Positions 47,173 through 56,432 are shown, counted from the first letter of the stretch. The stretch is DNA of 64,000 nucleotides from an uncultured Cyclobacteriaceae bacterium (GCA_943788235.1 CALSPM010000006.1:1-64000), one strand, 5' to 3'. Program-made: numbers and translations. The notes: generated from the letters alone by a model not told the origin.

Positions 47173-49443
47173 TTAGAATATATCACCTTCATTGACGATG
47201 TCATAATAGGTTGAATCTTTTCCGTAGGTACCCTTATAAATATTACAATCTAATTCAACATTGATTTGTATTGAGGGTGGAGTGAAGAGTGCTCGCTCAT
47301 AATCGAGCGTTGAGTCTTGATAGGCTTTTAGCATGAAGTTTTGCCAAATGGGTCGGGCAGTACGGGCCCCTTGACCTAAAATCCATTCCCTGAATCTAAT
47401 ACTCCGCTCATCTCCTCCTACCCATGTGCCAGCTACTAGGTCTTTGGTGACACCTACAAACCAACCATCTGAACCATTTTGTGTAGTACCTGTTTTAGCA
47501 CCTATATCGTTATTCTCTTTCAACCAAGGATCAAGCGATACTCCTGATCCACCACGCTCTTCTATGGCTCCTTTGAGCATATGCAACATCAGATTAGCTG
47601 TTTGTTCGTTCAACGCCTCTCGTGTTTCAGGAATGAAATATTGTAGAATATTTCCATTGTTGTCAGCAATTTTAGTTATATATTCAGGTTTAGTAAAATT
47701 TCCCTTGTTGACAAAAGTAGCATAGGCACCGACCAGTTCATAAAGAGAAACATCATCTGTACCAAGGCATAATGAGGGTACCGCATTCAGGGGACTGGTA
47801 AATCCCAATTTTCGAGCATAATCAACCACATTGCTTGGTCCGACCTTACTCATAATAAAAGCCGTAATGGAGTTTACAGATCGGGCCATTGCTTGTCTGA
47901 TCGTCATGACTTCTCCGCTGTATTTGCCGGACGAATTATTTGGACGCCAGACAGGGGGAATTTGTCCGGGTACGGTGTAGCTGACAGCAGCATCTACGAC
48001 CTCATAGCACGGCGAATAGCCATTGTCTATGGCGACGGTATATACCATGGGCTTAAAGGTAGATCCGGGTTGACGCTTGCCTTGCTTTACGTGGTCATAT
48101 TGAAAATATTTATAATCAATGCCGCCAACCCAAGCTTTGATATGACCAGAATTTGGATCCATCGCTAAAAACCCGGCCTGTAGAAAGCGCTTATAATAAC
48201 GCATAGAATCGAGTGGGCTTAAAAGGGTGTCTTTTTCTCCATCCCATGAGAAAACTTTGATTTTTTTAGGTTGTTCCAGATAATATTTGATCGAATCAGG
48301 GTTACCTGAAAATTTGAGTTGTAAATTCTTGTAAGTGGCCGTTCGTTTGATAGCATTTTCCAAAAAACCTTTGATTTCTTGATTATTTTCATCTATCCAG
48401 GGATTTTTATCCTCCCAATGCACTTCGAATAAAGCCTGTAAACGACTCATTTCCTCGGTAACGGCTGTCTCCGCATGTTTTTGTAATCGGCTGTCCAAGG
48501 TGGTGTATATTTTTAGTCCATCATTGAAAAGGTCATAATCATTTTCTTTGCACCAATTCATCAGTCTATTCCTGATCACTGAGCGAAAATAGGTGGCCAG
48601 TCCTTGGTGCTGATTGTCCACTTTATAATTAAGAAGGAGTGGTTTTTGGACTAATGAGTCGTATAATGATCTTTTAATAATATCATATTTTAAAAGGTTA
48701 TATAATACCTCCGTTCTTTTAGCTTTGGCATCGTTGGGGTTATAAACAGGATTGTAACGGGTAGGCTTATTGATGGATCCAATGAGGCTGGCTGATTCTT
48801 GGTAATCAAGTTCTGAGGGGAGTTTGTTAAAAAAGGTTTTTGCGGCAACCTGTATGCCAAAGGAATTAGAGCCATACTCCACTGTATTTAAATACATGGC
48901 GAGAATTTCTTCTTTGGTATACGACTGTTCCAGTTGGAAGGCGATGATCCACTCTTTCAATTTGGTCACAATTTGCCCTAAACTAGAAAAAGAATAAATC
49001 GCCCCTTGATTTTGAGAATTGGTACCATATAAATTTTCTGCTAATTGCATGGTCAGCGTACTCCCACCACCTTTAAATTGGAAGGTTAATTTTCCAAAGA
49101 TCGCTCGAAGCAAAGCTTTAAGATCTATTCCCGAATGCTCTTTAAATCTATAATCTTCGGTTACCAACAAAGTACTGATTAATTCAGGAGAAAGTTCATC
49201 GTAAGTAATGGCCGTTCGATTTTTCCTAAAATATTTTCCAAGAGAGACGCCGTCAGCACTTATCAATTCGGATGACAAATCTGTTTTGGGTTTTTCTAAA
49301 TCGCTTAAACTAGGAAGTCCTCCAAAAAAGCCCAGACTATCATTTTTGACCAGATAAATAAATGTGGGCGCACCTATAAATATGGAACAAAATAAAAGCC
49401 AGAGGAAAAGGCTCATGATACGGACGTATTTTTTTTGATTCAT
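47173..49443 (-). CDS. Penicillin-binding protein 1A (GT51 transglycosylase and transpeptidase)
   Basis: The chosen ATG at 49443 (MNQKKYVRIMSLFLWLLFC) gives one N-terminal membrane anchor and leaves 1 nt after the PorW stop. The tracked TTG is 6 codons earlier. The glycosyltransferase domain has LLVTEDYRFKEHSGIDLKAL, GGGSTLTMQLAENLY, and KLKEWIIAFQLEQSYTKEEILAMYLNTVEYGSNSFG. The transpeptidase domain has GSTFKPMVYT (SxxK), SVNSITA (SxN) and AKTGTTQNGSDGWFVG (KTG). About 756 residues, a normal class A PBP that polymerises and cross-links peptidoglycan in the periplasm. No frameshift is seen. Confidence 0.95.
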   Translation of the reverse strand: MNQKKYVRIMSLFLWLLFCSIFIGAPTFIYLVKNDSLGFFGGLPSLSDLEKPKTDLSSELISADGVSLGKYFRKNRTAITYDELSPELISTLLVTEDYRFKEHSGIDLKALLRAIFGKLTFQFKGGGSTLTMQLAENLYGTNSQNQGAIYSFSSLGQIVTKLKEWIIAFQLEQSYTKEEILAMYLNTVEYGSNSFGIQVAAKTFFNKLPSELDYQESASLIGSINKPTRYNPVYNPNDAKAKRTEVLYNLLKYDIIKRSLYDSLVQKPLLLNYKVDNQHQGLATYFRSVIRNRLMNWCKENDYDLFNDGLKIYTTLDSRLQKHAETAVTEEMSRLQALFEVHWEDKNPWIDENNQEIKGFLENAIKRTATYKNLQLKFSGNPDSIKYYLEQPKKIKVFSWDGEKDTLLSPLDSMRYYKRFLQAGFLAMDPNSGHIKAWVGGIDYKYFQYDHVKQGKRQPGSTFKPMVYTVAIDNGYSPCYEVVDAAVSYTVPGQIPPVWRPNNSSGKYSGEVMTIRQAMARSVNSITAFIMSKVGPSNVVDYARKLGFTSPLNAVPSLCLGTDDVSLYELVGAYATFVNKGNFTKPEYITKIADNNGNILQYFIPETREALNEQTANLMLHMLKGAIEERGGSGVSLDPWLKENNDIGAKTGTTQNGSDGWFVGVTKDLVAGTWVGGDERSIRFREWILGQGARTARPIWQNFMLKAYQDSTLDYERALFTPPSIQINVELDCNIYKGTYGKDSTYYDIVNEGDIF

Positions 49444-49444
49444 G

Positions 49445-52045
49445 CTAATAATACTTTTCAAAAAATGTAAGGTAGGAGTCTAAGTCTTTAGTCTTATAAA
49501 AGATGTCAAAATTTTCTTTGGTCATGATGAGGTTGATCCATTTTTCTTTTTCAGCGGAATCAAACAGATTTACTTCAATTTCAGAACGAAATTTTTGTGC
49601 AGCTTCTAGATTACTAAAGGGTGTTACCATTGCAATAGAATAGGTTTTATCGAAAACCATATTACCAGTAATGAGGTTTGAATCTTGAATGCTAAGGTAA
49701 TCATCTATCAAGGATGAGACAGAGGTTTTGAGATCAATGTCCGATGGATATAAATAAAGAAAATAATGTTCTCGATTAGTATTGTTGATATACTTTGCTT
49801 TCGAAGCGCTGAATAGATTAATCTGAAAGGCTTCGGAAACGGTAATAAGTTCTTTCGCATATTCAATTAATTCACTCGTAGGTTGATCCTCGATAAAATT
49901 ATTTAATTCAAATTGGTATTTATAAATACCATCAGTCTTCCCAAAACAGATGGCTCTTAAGAGTAATAAATAGTCTACAAATGCGTTTTCCATTTCAGAT
50001 GACAAAGCACTGTCAATCAATGACATAGATTGTTTATAAGCACCATTATTGTAGTGATGATAGGCGGTTTTATAAACTTTTTGTAACGCAATGGTTAACC
50101 GGTCATTGTCTTCAATATAATTGGGATTGATTACAAGTTTGGCATAAATAGAATCAGGATAAGACAAAATAAGCTGATCAGCCGCACTGAGACTTGCAAA
50201 TGAGTCATATTCTTTATTGAGTAAATAAAGTTGATAGAGGACTTCTGCATGGTAGGGACCCTTTGGGAATCTGTTGATGAGCTTATTAAAAGAATATATA
50301 GCATTGAGGGGCTCCTTTAGCTTAAAATTATAAATTTTCCCAAGCTCATATAATGCCTTTTCTATTTCATTTAGAAGTTTATTTAATTGGATAGAATCTC
50401 TTGGGATAGCACCCAATAAAGAATTTTTTGCTTCGACTCTATCGAACTTGGAATTTTTTTCTTCTGTGTCTTTTGTATTGTCTTTAGAATTACTCTGTGA
50501 TGCCAAGACCTCAGGATTAGTTGAGGAATTATTACTATTATTTTGTCTTCTCCAATGATCATTTAAACTTCTTTGGCCCCATTTTTGTTTAAATGCTGCC
50601 AATCCTTTACTCACAACAAGACTGTTGTAAAAATACCATTCTCCTTGTGTCGATGCCGAAAGGGCTACTTGATTGTCATTGTTGTAAAATTGGACATTAT
50701 TGGAAGCACGGGCTTCTTTTTTTGCCTGTATTTTGGCTTTTTTGGTTTCAGTTTCTTGATTATCAAGTACTGCATTGACCAAAACATCTAAGGAATCATT
50801 GCTAATGAGGGTCAAATTGATCAAGCTATCATTTTTTGAAATGGTATTGATATGGGTGACAAATTCATTAAGAATTTCTTTCCTACTCAATGAAGCTGCA
50901 TACTCTTTTTCGTCTTTGGGTAAAAGGGTCATTGTACTGTCATAATATACTTTGGCAAGTCTGAAATCCATTTTATTATCGTAATAAATCTGAGCCAATT
51001 TCAGGTAAGCATAAGCTTTTTGTCGGGGATCAATGGTATTGTTAGCAATAGACATTTTATAATTCAAAATAGCCAAATCTAAAGCTCCTTTCTTAAATTC
51101 ATATTCGGCCATTCGAAAATAAATTTTATCTTTATGATCTGCATTTTTACGATCTTTTAAGAGTTTTTTGAAATGCTTTAGGGTCTTTTTTTTGTAAGAA
51201 AGATCATCGATAGGCGTCACTTCAACCATGTAGAGTTTTGAGAAAAAGGAAAGTTCATAACTTTTGCTATGTTTCATAGCTTTTCTATAATAACGAAAGG
51301 CACTCAGATCATCTCCTACTTTCTGATGGGTTTGACCGGCTATGAACTCTATTCTAGCTCTATCTGGGTTGCGTTTTAGATACTTTGCCGCCATCTTTAA
51401 ATTTTCGGCTGCGGCTTTATTTTCTTCAATTTTTTGATAGTAATAGGCCCTATTTAAATAGTAGATAAGCATATTATCATCAGATATTTTTTCATTTTCC
51501 AGGTAGGCAATAACGGCTTGTGCATTTGGATATTCGTAGGCCTCACAGAAAGTTCTGATGAGTTGAGATAAGGCAAGATGTTGTATGTTTTTGTTTTCGC
51601 CGAATTTATTGATCCACTTAAAGGTTTCGATGGCTTCGGGAAATTCGGAACCATAAAGGCGGGCTTTTCCAACGAGAATGTAAGCATCATCTTGCCATTT
51701 TGATTCTGGATGTCTTTGGATGGCGATCGAGGCTTTTTCTATGCAATCTAATAAGGTAGCTTCTAATGATCTAGAATCTGTGGTATCAAAAGGGGCAAAA
51801 ACAGGGAGAGTTCTATTATAGTTCCATTTGTATTTATTAAAAATACCAGCTTCAATTTCTTTGATTTTTTCGCGAGCAATAAAGTAGCCATTATAATGTG
51901 CTGTGAGGTCGTGATATCCAGAATTGATGACCCCGTTCGATTGACCCAAAGTGGACACTATTAGGACAAGAACAAATGAGGGAGTCAAAAAATATCGCAA
52001 AAGGCTCAAATTACAGGTTGAATTAGAAAACTTGTATCGGGACAA
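49445..52045 (-). CDS. TPR protein of the PorW/SprE family (type IX secretion)
   Basis: The 866-residue protein contains many tetratricopeptide repeats after YHDLTAHYNGYFIAREKIKEIEAG, which matches the PorW/SprE start, and GEWYFYNSLVVSKGLAAFKQKWGQRSLNDHWRRQNNS, its most conserved block. It lies in the T9SS neighbourhood near gldKLMN. PorW/SprE links the periplasmic GldKLMN machinery to the outer-membrane translocon. The start is uncertain: TTG at 52045 or an internal TTG at 52009 (LLRYFLTPSFVLVLIVSTLGQ). In neither case is there a lipobox Cys at the expected place, although family members are usually lipoproteins. It ends 1 nt before the PBP start. Confidence 0.75.
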   Translation of the reverse strand: MSRYKFSNSTCNLSLLRYFLTPSFVLVLIVSTLGQSNGVINSGYHDLTAHYNGYFIAREKIKEIEAGIFNKYKWNYNRTLPVFAPFDTTDSRSLEATLLDCIEKASIAIQRHPESKWQDDAYILVGKARLYGSEFPEAIETFKWINKFGENKNIQHLALSQLIRTFCEAYEYPNAQAVIAYLENEKISDDNMLIYYLNRAYYYQKIEENKAAAENLKMAAKYLKRNPDRARIEFIAGQTHQKVGDDLSAFRYYRKAMKHSKSYELSFFSKLYMVEVTPIDDLSYKKKTLKHFKKLLKDRKNADHKDKIYFRMAEYEFKKGALDLAILNYKMSIANNTIDPRQKAYAYLKLAQIYYDNKMDFRLAKVYYDSTMTLLPKDEKEYAASLSRKEILNEFVTHINTISKNDSLINLTLISNDSLDVLVNAVLDNQETETKKAKIQAKKEARASNNVQFYNNDNQVALSASTQGEWYFYNSLVVSKGLAAFKQKWGQRSLNDHWRRQNNSNNSSTNPEVLASQSNSKDNTKDTEEKNSKFDRVEAKNSLLGAIPRDSIQLNKLLNEIEKALYELGKIYNFKLKEPLNAIYSFNKLINRFPKGPYHAEVLYQLYLLNKEYDSFASLSAADQLILSYPDSIYAKLVINPNYIEDNDRLTIALQKVYKTAYHHYNNGAYKQSMSLIDSALSSEMENAFVDYLLLLRAICFGKTDGIYKYQFELNNFIEDQPTSELIEYAKELITVSEAFQINLFSASKAKYINNTNREHYFLYLYPSDIDLKTSVSSLIDDYLSIQDSNLITGNMVFDKTYSIAMVTPFSNLEAAQKFRSEIEVNLFDSAEKEKWINLIMTKENFDIFYKTKDLDSYLTFFEKYY

Positions 52046-52056
52046 GAAATATTATA

Positions 52057-52064
52057 CAAAGATA
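52057..52064 (-). promoter_or_regulatory. Candidate -7 box for the PorW-PBP-UvrC operon
   Basis: Minus-strand TATCTTTG matches TAnnTTTG exactly and lies 11 bp before the TTG at 52045 (or about 47 bp before the one at 52009). A clear -33 box is not visible. The forward M23 gene starts close by at 52109, so both promoters share a short divergent region. Confidence 0.45.
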
Positions 52065-52108
52065 AAAGAATGGCTTTTAATATATTTGTATAAAAATAGT
52101 CAAAAATT

Positions 52109-52977
52109 TTGTCTCAAAAACGCACATTTTCTAACTGGTTAACGAATAGATATCTTCTTATCGTACGAAACGAAGAGGATTTCTCAGAAAAAAGAACCTT
52201 ATTTTCAATTATGGCCGATTGATTTTATTGTTGGCATTCATATTTATTTTATCAATGACCTTGTCTGTTTTAAGTGTAAATACGGTACTTAAACAATGGT
52301 TTGATCCTCGTTATGCAGAAATGGAAGCCAATAGGCAGGTTTTGAATTTGACCCTGATGTTGGATTCCTTACAGAATGAAGTTCAAATCAAAAATAATTA
52401 TATTCAAAACGTGAAGTATATTTTAGAGGGACAAAATTTAGATAGTTTGTTTTCAAGTAATAAAGTACTGTCTACTTCTACGTTGGGAGATATTAATTTG
52501 TCGCCTGCGCTGAGTCCGTTGGATTCTCAGTTTAGGGCTGAATATGAGAGTTCAGATCTAGGTTTGGTGTCTCTTAATTTTAATCGATCAGAGGATGAAC
52601 TACGTGAAATAGTATTTTTTACGCCTTTAGAAGGGATTATCACCAATAACTTTGATCCGAAAGAGGATCATTTTGGGATAGATATTGTTTCTCAAGAAAA
52701 CGAACCCATCAAGGCCTTGGCAGACGGGATCGTTATTATGGCTTCATGGACGCTAGATGGCGGATACGTTTTGGTTATCCAACACAGCGGTAATTTGATA
52801 TCTATTTACAAGCATAATTCGGAATTATTAAAAAGTGTTGGTAATTTTGTAGAATCGGGTGAAATTGTGTCCATAATAGGTAATACAGGAGAGCTTACCT
52901 CAGGACCCCATTTACATTTTGAGCTTTGGTTCAAAGAACAAGCAGTAAACCCAGAAGATTATGTAAATGTTAGATAA
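52109..52977 (+). CDS. M23-family peptidoglycan endopeptidase (one frameshift)
   Basis: The track starts it at 52219, but the upstream frame gives MSQKRTFSNWLTNRYLLIVRNEEDFSEKRTLFS, the family N-terminus, from a TTG at 52109. A single-base shift near 52205 joins NYGRLILLLAFIFILSM, the membrane anchor. A coiled-coil-like stretch (VLNLTLMLDSLQNEVQIKNNYIQNV) follows, then the LytM domain with HFGIDIV and GPHLHFELW, the zinc ligands. The protein, about 289 residues, probably cleaves peptide cross-links. It is followed 3 bp later by a bactofilin gene, as in many bacteria where the two shape the cell together. Confidence 0.88.
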
Positions 52978-52980
52978 AAT

Positions 52981-53448
52981 ATGTGGAATAAGAATAACCA
53001 AAAAAATATGGAAGATCCAAGTAATTCAAGTAATATTATCTCTAAAGGCACTATTTTAACAGGAAATCTACAGGCGCATGGAAATGTTAGAGTAGAAGGA
53101 AAAATTATTGGGGATGTTACCACACGTGCAAAATTGGCCTTAGGGAGTTCCTCCGTAATTCAGGGGAACATATTAGCCAATAATGCAGAGTTTGCAGGTG
53201 CCATAATAGGGAATGTTCAAATCGCCGAGCAACTGACGTTGAAATCTTCGGCCACCATTAAAGGAGATCTAACCGTTAATAAACTGGTTATAGAAATAGG
53301 GTCTCAATTTAATGGGAAATGTAGAATGGGGGTTAAGTTCGCGGAAATAGTAATTCAAGAGCCTTCAGATCCTAAGCAATTAAACAGAAAAGAAAAAAAA
53401 GAGAAGACAGAAGAAATTGTACCCTTCCTCAAAAAAGCCGAATCCTGA
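52981..53448 (+). CDS. Bactofilin (polymer-forming cytoskeletal protein)
   Basis: The 155-residue protein has the DUF583 beta-helix: IISKGTILTGNLQAHGNVRVEGKIIGDVTTRAKLALGSSSVIQGNILANNAEFAGAIIGNVQIAEQLTLKSSATIKGDLTVNKLVIEIGSQFNGKCRM. Short charged tails flank the core. Bactofilins form non-polar filaments in the cytoplasm near the membrane and recruit M23 peptidases. The gene starts 3 bp after the M23 gene, which supports that partnership. Its 3' end overlaps the AtpZ gene. Confidence 0.92.
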   Translation: MWNKNNQKNMEDPSNSSNIISKGTILTGNLQAHGNVRVEGKIIGDVTTRAKLALGSSSVIQGNILANNAEFAGAIIGNVQIAEQLTLKSSATIKGDLTVNKLVIEIGSQFNGKCRMGVKFAEIVIQEPSDPKQLNRKEKKEKTEEIVPFLKKAES

Positions 53449-53639
53449 TACTAAAACAAGATTTAGGGAGTTTTGCAGGGTTGTCTTTTCAGCTCTTCAC
53501 CTTCAATTTGACAATTTTTTGGCTAGGTAACTCCATTGATCAGAAATTTGAGCTTCAATGGCCCATTTTTTTAGTCATGGCGATACTATTGAGTGTTTTT
53601 GGTTCTTTATGGTATTTGATCAAGAAGACTTCAAAATGA
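53417..53639 (+). CDS. atpZ: AtpZ-like small membrane protein (not in ORF track; one frameshift)
   Basis: This small gene is absent from the ORF track. From a TTG at 53417 inside the bactofilin end it reads MYPSSKKPNPDTKTRFREFAGLSFQLFTFNLTIFWLGNSIDQKFELQWPIFLVMAILLSVFGSLWYLIKKTSK, with an extra T near 53475 between FREF and AGLSF. Two membrane helices and the KKPN start match AtpZ, which with AtpI forms a Ca/Mg channel or assembly factor for the F0 c-ring. Its stop overlaps the next start by 4 nt. The exact start and shift site are uncertain. Confidence 0.65.
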
Positions 53640-53995
53640 AGTTTTTCTGCCAATCGGTCGCGCTCAGTATCGTTTTTACTATTCTTTGGATATTTGAAGA
53701 GCAGTTACCTTTCCCATTGCATCGAGATTCCCCGGGAATTATTGGATTTTTCTTTATTCAATCCATGATTATGTCTTGGCTGTTTGTTAAGGCCCGAAAA
53801 AAAGTAGATAAATTCGTAGTCTATTTTTTAGGTGCTACGGTCTTTAGATTGTTGACTGCTGTTCTTTTATTGATATTTTTTTTACTCATTAAGGATCAAA
53901 ATTTTAAGCTTTTGTCTTTCGAAATAATTGTCCTTTATTTGGTGCACCTTGTATTTGAATTACGCTATGTATGGTTTAACTTGCAGCAAAATTGA
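53636..53995 (+). CDS. AtpI-like small membrane protein
   Basis: The 119-residue protein starts at the ATG at 53636 (MKFFCQSVALSIVFTILWIF), overlapping the AtpZ stop; the track begins further upstream. Four hydrophobic helices (VALSIVFTILWIF, IIGFFFIQSMIMSWLFV, FVVYFLGATVFRLLTAVLLLIFFLLI, FEIIVLYLVHLVFELRYVWF) match the topology of the small protein found before atpB in Bacteroidota. By position it is the AtpI equivalent. Sequence similarity to proteobacterial AtpI is not obvious by eye, so the call rests on topology and order. Confidence 0.6.
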   Translation: MKFFCQSVALSIVFTILWIFEEQLPFPLHRDSPGIIGFFFIQSMIMSWLFVKARKKVDKFVVYFLGATVFRLLTAVLLLIFFLLIKDQNFKLLSFEIIVLYLVHLVFELRYVWFNLQQN

Positions 53996-54010
53996 GCGGT
54001 AAAAAAAAAT

Positions 54011-55030
54011 ATGACGAAGGACGGCACGTTAAAAATTTGTAAAAAACTGATTATCTGCGGGTTAATTTGTTTATTTTCAATGAGCAGTCTTCAGAGAGCC
54101 TATGCATCCGATGCTTCCGAAGGAGAAGGTTTCAATCCAGGGGATATGATCAATCACCATATAAAAGATGCCCATGGTTGGGAGATTACTCATGGGGTGG
54201 TCGTACCGCTCCCGATCATCCTGTATTCTGAGCCTGACGGTTTGATGATTTTTTCGTCCAGTAATTTTTTCAACAATGGACATGAAGAAGTAGCTTACAA
54301 AGGTTATTTATTATCACATGAACACATATCAAGAGTGGACGGTCAGCCCGTATATGACTTTTCAATAACTAAAAATGTTTTATTTATTTTTATAGATGCG
54401 ACTATTATGCTGTTGGTTTTCTTCGCGATTGCTCGTGGATACAAGAAAAATGTAGGTAAGGCTCCAAAGGGGGTTCAATCCCTCTTCGAGCCAGTAATCA
54501 TATACATCCGAGACGAAGTGGTGAAGCCAAGCATAGGAGATAATTATCAAAAATATTTACCCTACCTTTTGACCCTATTTTTTTTCATTTGGTTTGGAAA
54601 CTTACTGGGACTCATACCAGGAGCAGCCAACATGACAGGAAACATTGCTATTACGGCCGTATTGGCCCTTGGCACCTTTTTTATTACTAACTTTAGTGGT
54701 AAAAGGGCTTATTGGTCACACATTTTTTGGACCCCAGGAGTGCCTTGGTGGTTGAGGCCGATCATATTACCTGTAGAGCTTATAGGTGTCCTTACCAAGC
54801 CAGTTTCTTTAATGGTGAGACTTTTTGTTTCGATTACGGCAGGACACATTGTTGTGTTGAGTTTGGTAAGCCTGACTTTCATATTCCATTCTTGGATGGT
54901 AGGTTTTGGAAGTACGGTCATTGTTACTTTGATTACGATAATAGAATTGCTTGTAGCTACTATACAAGCATATGTTTTTACGATGTTTACTTCGCTCTAC
55001 ATAGGTATGGCGGTAGAAGAGCATCACTAA
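54011..55030 (+). CDS. atpB: ATP synthase F0 subunit a
   Basis: The 339-residue membrane subunit provides the proton half-channels. The long extracytoplasmic N-terminus after a signal-like segment (KKLIICGLICLFSMSSLQRAYAS) is typical of Bacteroidota. KYLPYLLTLFFFIWFGNLLGLIPGAANMTGNIAITAVLALGTF and SLMVRLFVSITAGHIVVLSLVSLTF contain the conserved helices and the essential Arg. WSHIFWTPGVPWWLRPIILPVELIGVLTKP is the usual loop. The gene is intact and starts the core atpBEFHAG cluster. Confidence 0.96.
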   Translation: MTKDGTLKICKKLIICGLICLFSMSSLQRAYASDASEGEGFNPGDMINHHIKDAHGWEITHGVVVPLPIILYSEPDGLMIFSSSNFFNNGHEEVAYKGYLLSHEHISRVDGQPVYDFSITKNVLFIFIDATIMLLVFFAIARGYKKNVGKAPKGVQSLFEPVIIYIRDEVVKPSIGDNYQKYLPYLLTLFFFIWFGNLLGLIPGAANMTGNIAITAVLALGTFFITNFSGKRAYWSHIFWTPGVPWWLRPIILPVELIGVLTKPVSLMVRLFVSITAGHIVVLSLVSLTFIFHSWMVGFGSTVIVTLITIIELLVATIQAYVFTMFTSLYIGMAVEEHH

Positions 55031-55318
<288 letters not shown>

Positions 55319-55325
55319 CAATTTA

Positions 55326-55365
55326 AAGGAATTAATCATTCACATTAGGTGTTGATTAATTCCTT
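55326..55365 (+). other. Hairpin between atpE and atpF
   Basis: AAGGAATTAATCA (55326-55338) and TGATTAATTCCTT (55353-55365) form a perfect 13-bp stem with a 14-nt loop, followed by ATTTTTG. It could be a partial terminator or an RNA stabiliser that allows more c-subunit than b-subunit to be made. Confidence 0.6.
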
Positions 55366-55390
55366 ATTTTTGAACAAAAAAAATAGAAAT

Positions 55391-55885
55391 ATGGACCTTT
55401 TAATACCCGATTACGGTTTGTTATTTTGGCAGTTAGTTGTTTTCTCAATTGTACTGACCATATTGGCAGTATTTGTGTGGAAGCCGGTGACTGAGGCACT
55501 TCGTACGAGAGAATCCATGATCGAAGATTCCATTAAATCTGCAGAATTGGCACGAGAAGAGATGATGCAGATCAAAGCAGATAATGAAATGGTGTTAAAA
55601 GAAGCAAGGGTCCAAAGAGACCAATTACTTAAAGACGCCACCATCGTTGCCAATAAAATAAAAGATGATGCGAAATCAGAAACTTCCAAAATTTCGGAAA
55701 AAATGATTTTAGATGCAAAAAGTATCATCGAAAGCGAAAAGAATGCAGCTTTGGCAGAAGTAAAAAACTTAGTCTCTACTTTGTCACTAGATATAGCTGA
55801 AAAATTAATTCGCGAAAAGTTAAACAATGACCCATCGCAGCAACAGCTTGTTGAAAAGTTTTTAAAAGAAGTTAAAGTAAATTAA
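55391..55885 (+). CDS. atpF: ATP synthase F0 subunit b
   Basis: The 164-residue stator subunit starts at the ATG at 55391 (MDLLIPDYGLLFWQLVVFSIVLTILAVFVWKPV), giving one N-terminal membrane helix; the track adds 14 residues of leader. A long charged coiled coil (DSIKSAELAREEMMQIKADNEMVLKEARVQRDQLLKDATIVANKIKDDAKSE) forms the peripheral stalk. It ends two bases before atpH. It anchors F1 to the membrane and pairs as a dimer. Confidence 0.95.
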   Translation: MDLLIPDYGLLFWQLVVFSIVLTILAVFVWKPVTEALRTRESMIEDSIKSAELAREEMMQIKADNEMVLKEARVQRDQLLKDATIVANKIKDDAKSETSKISEKMILDAKSIIESEKNAALAEVKNLVSTLSLDIAEKLIREKLNNDPSQQQLVEKFLKEVKVN

Positions 55886-55886
55886 T

Positions 55887-56432
55887 ATGTCTGAAAGCAG
55901 GATAGCCAAACGTTATGCTACACCATTGCTTAAGTTAGCTGATGAGCAAAAATCAGTGGACATCGTGAAATCAGATATGGAGCAGTTCCTGGCTGTTTGT
56001 AAAGGAAGTATGACTTTCCTAAAGATGCTTAAAAGCCCAGTTATTCCTCATCTAAAAAAAGGAGAGATTCTAGTAAAAATATTTGAAGGCAAGGTTTCAA
56101 AATTAACCCTAGCGATGTTCAATCTTATCGTGCGTAAAAATAGGGAAAAAATTTTGCCTCAGATTGCTCGAGAATTTATCAATGCATTTAATGAAGCGCG
56201 AGGTTTTCAGCCGGCACATGTAATGACGGCCGTAGCCTTAACAACGACATTAAAATCTTCTGTGAAAGAGTTGGTAAAAAATATTTCTAGTAAAAAGCCT
56301 TTATTAACCGCGGAAGTTGAGAAAAATATTATTGGGGGTTATATTTTGACCATGGATGATCGTCAGATCGATCAAAGTGTCAAAGGAGCTCTGAATAAAT
56401 TGAAATTAAAATTTGATCAAGAAAGTAAATAA
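55887..56432 (+). CDS. atpH: ATP synthase F1 subunit delta
   Basis: The 181-residue protein has the delta/OSCP fold: ESRIAKRYATPLLKLADEQKSVDIV at the N-terminus is the conserved helix bundle. FNLIVRKNREKILPQIAREFINAFNEARGFQPAHVMTAVALT is the linker, and KNIIGGYILTMDDRQIDQSVKGALNKLKLKF the C-terminal domain that binds subunit b. It connects F1 to the peripheral stalk. It is placed in the normal b-delta-alpha order. Confidence 0.93.
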   Translation: MSESRIAKRYATPLLKLADEQKSVDIVKSDMEQFLAVCKGSMTFLKMLKSPVIPHLKKGEILVKIFEGKVSKLTLAMFNLIVRKNREKILPQIAREFINAFNEARGFQPAHVMTAVALTTTLKSSVKELVKNISSKKPLLTAEVEKNIIGGYILTMDDRQIDQSVKGALNKLKLKFDQESK

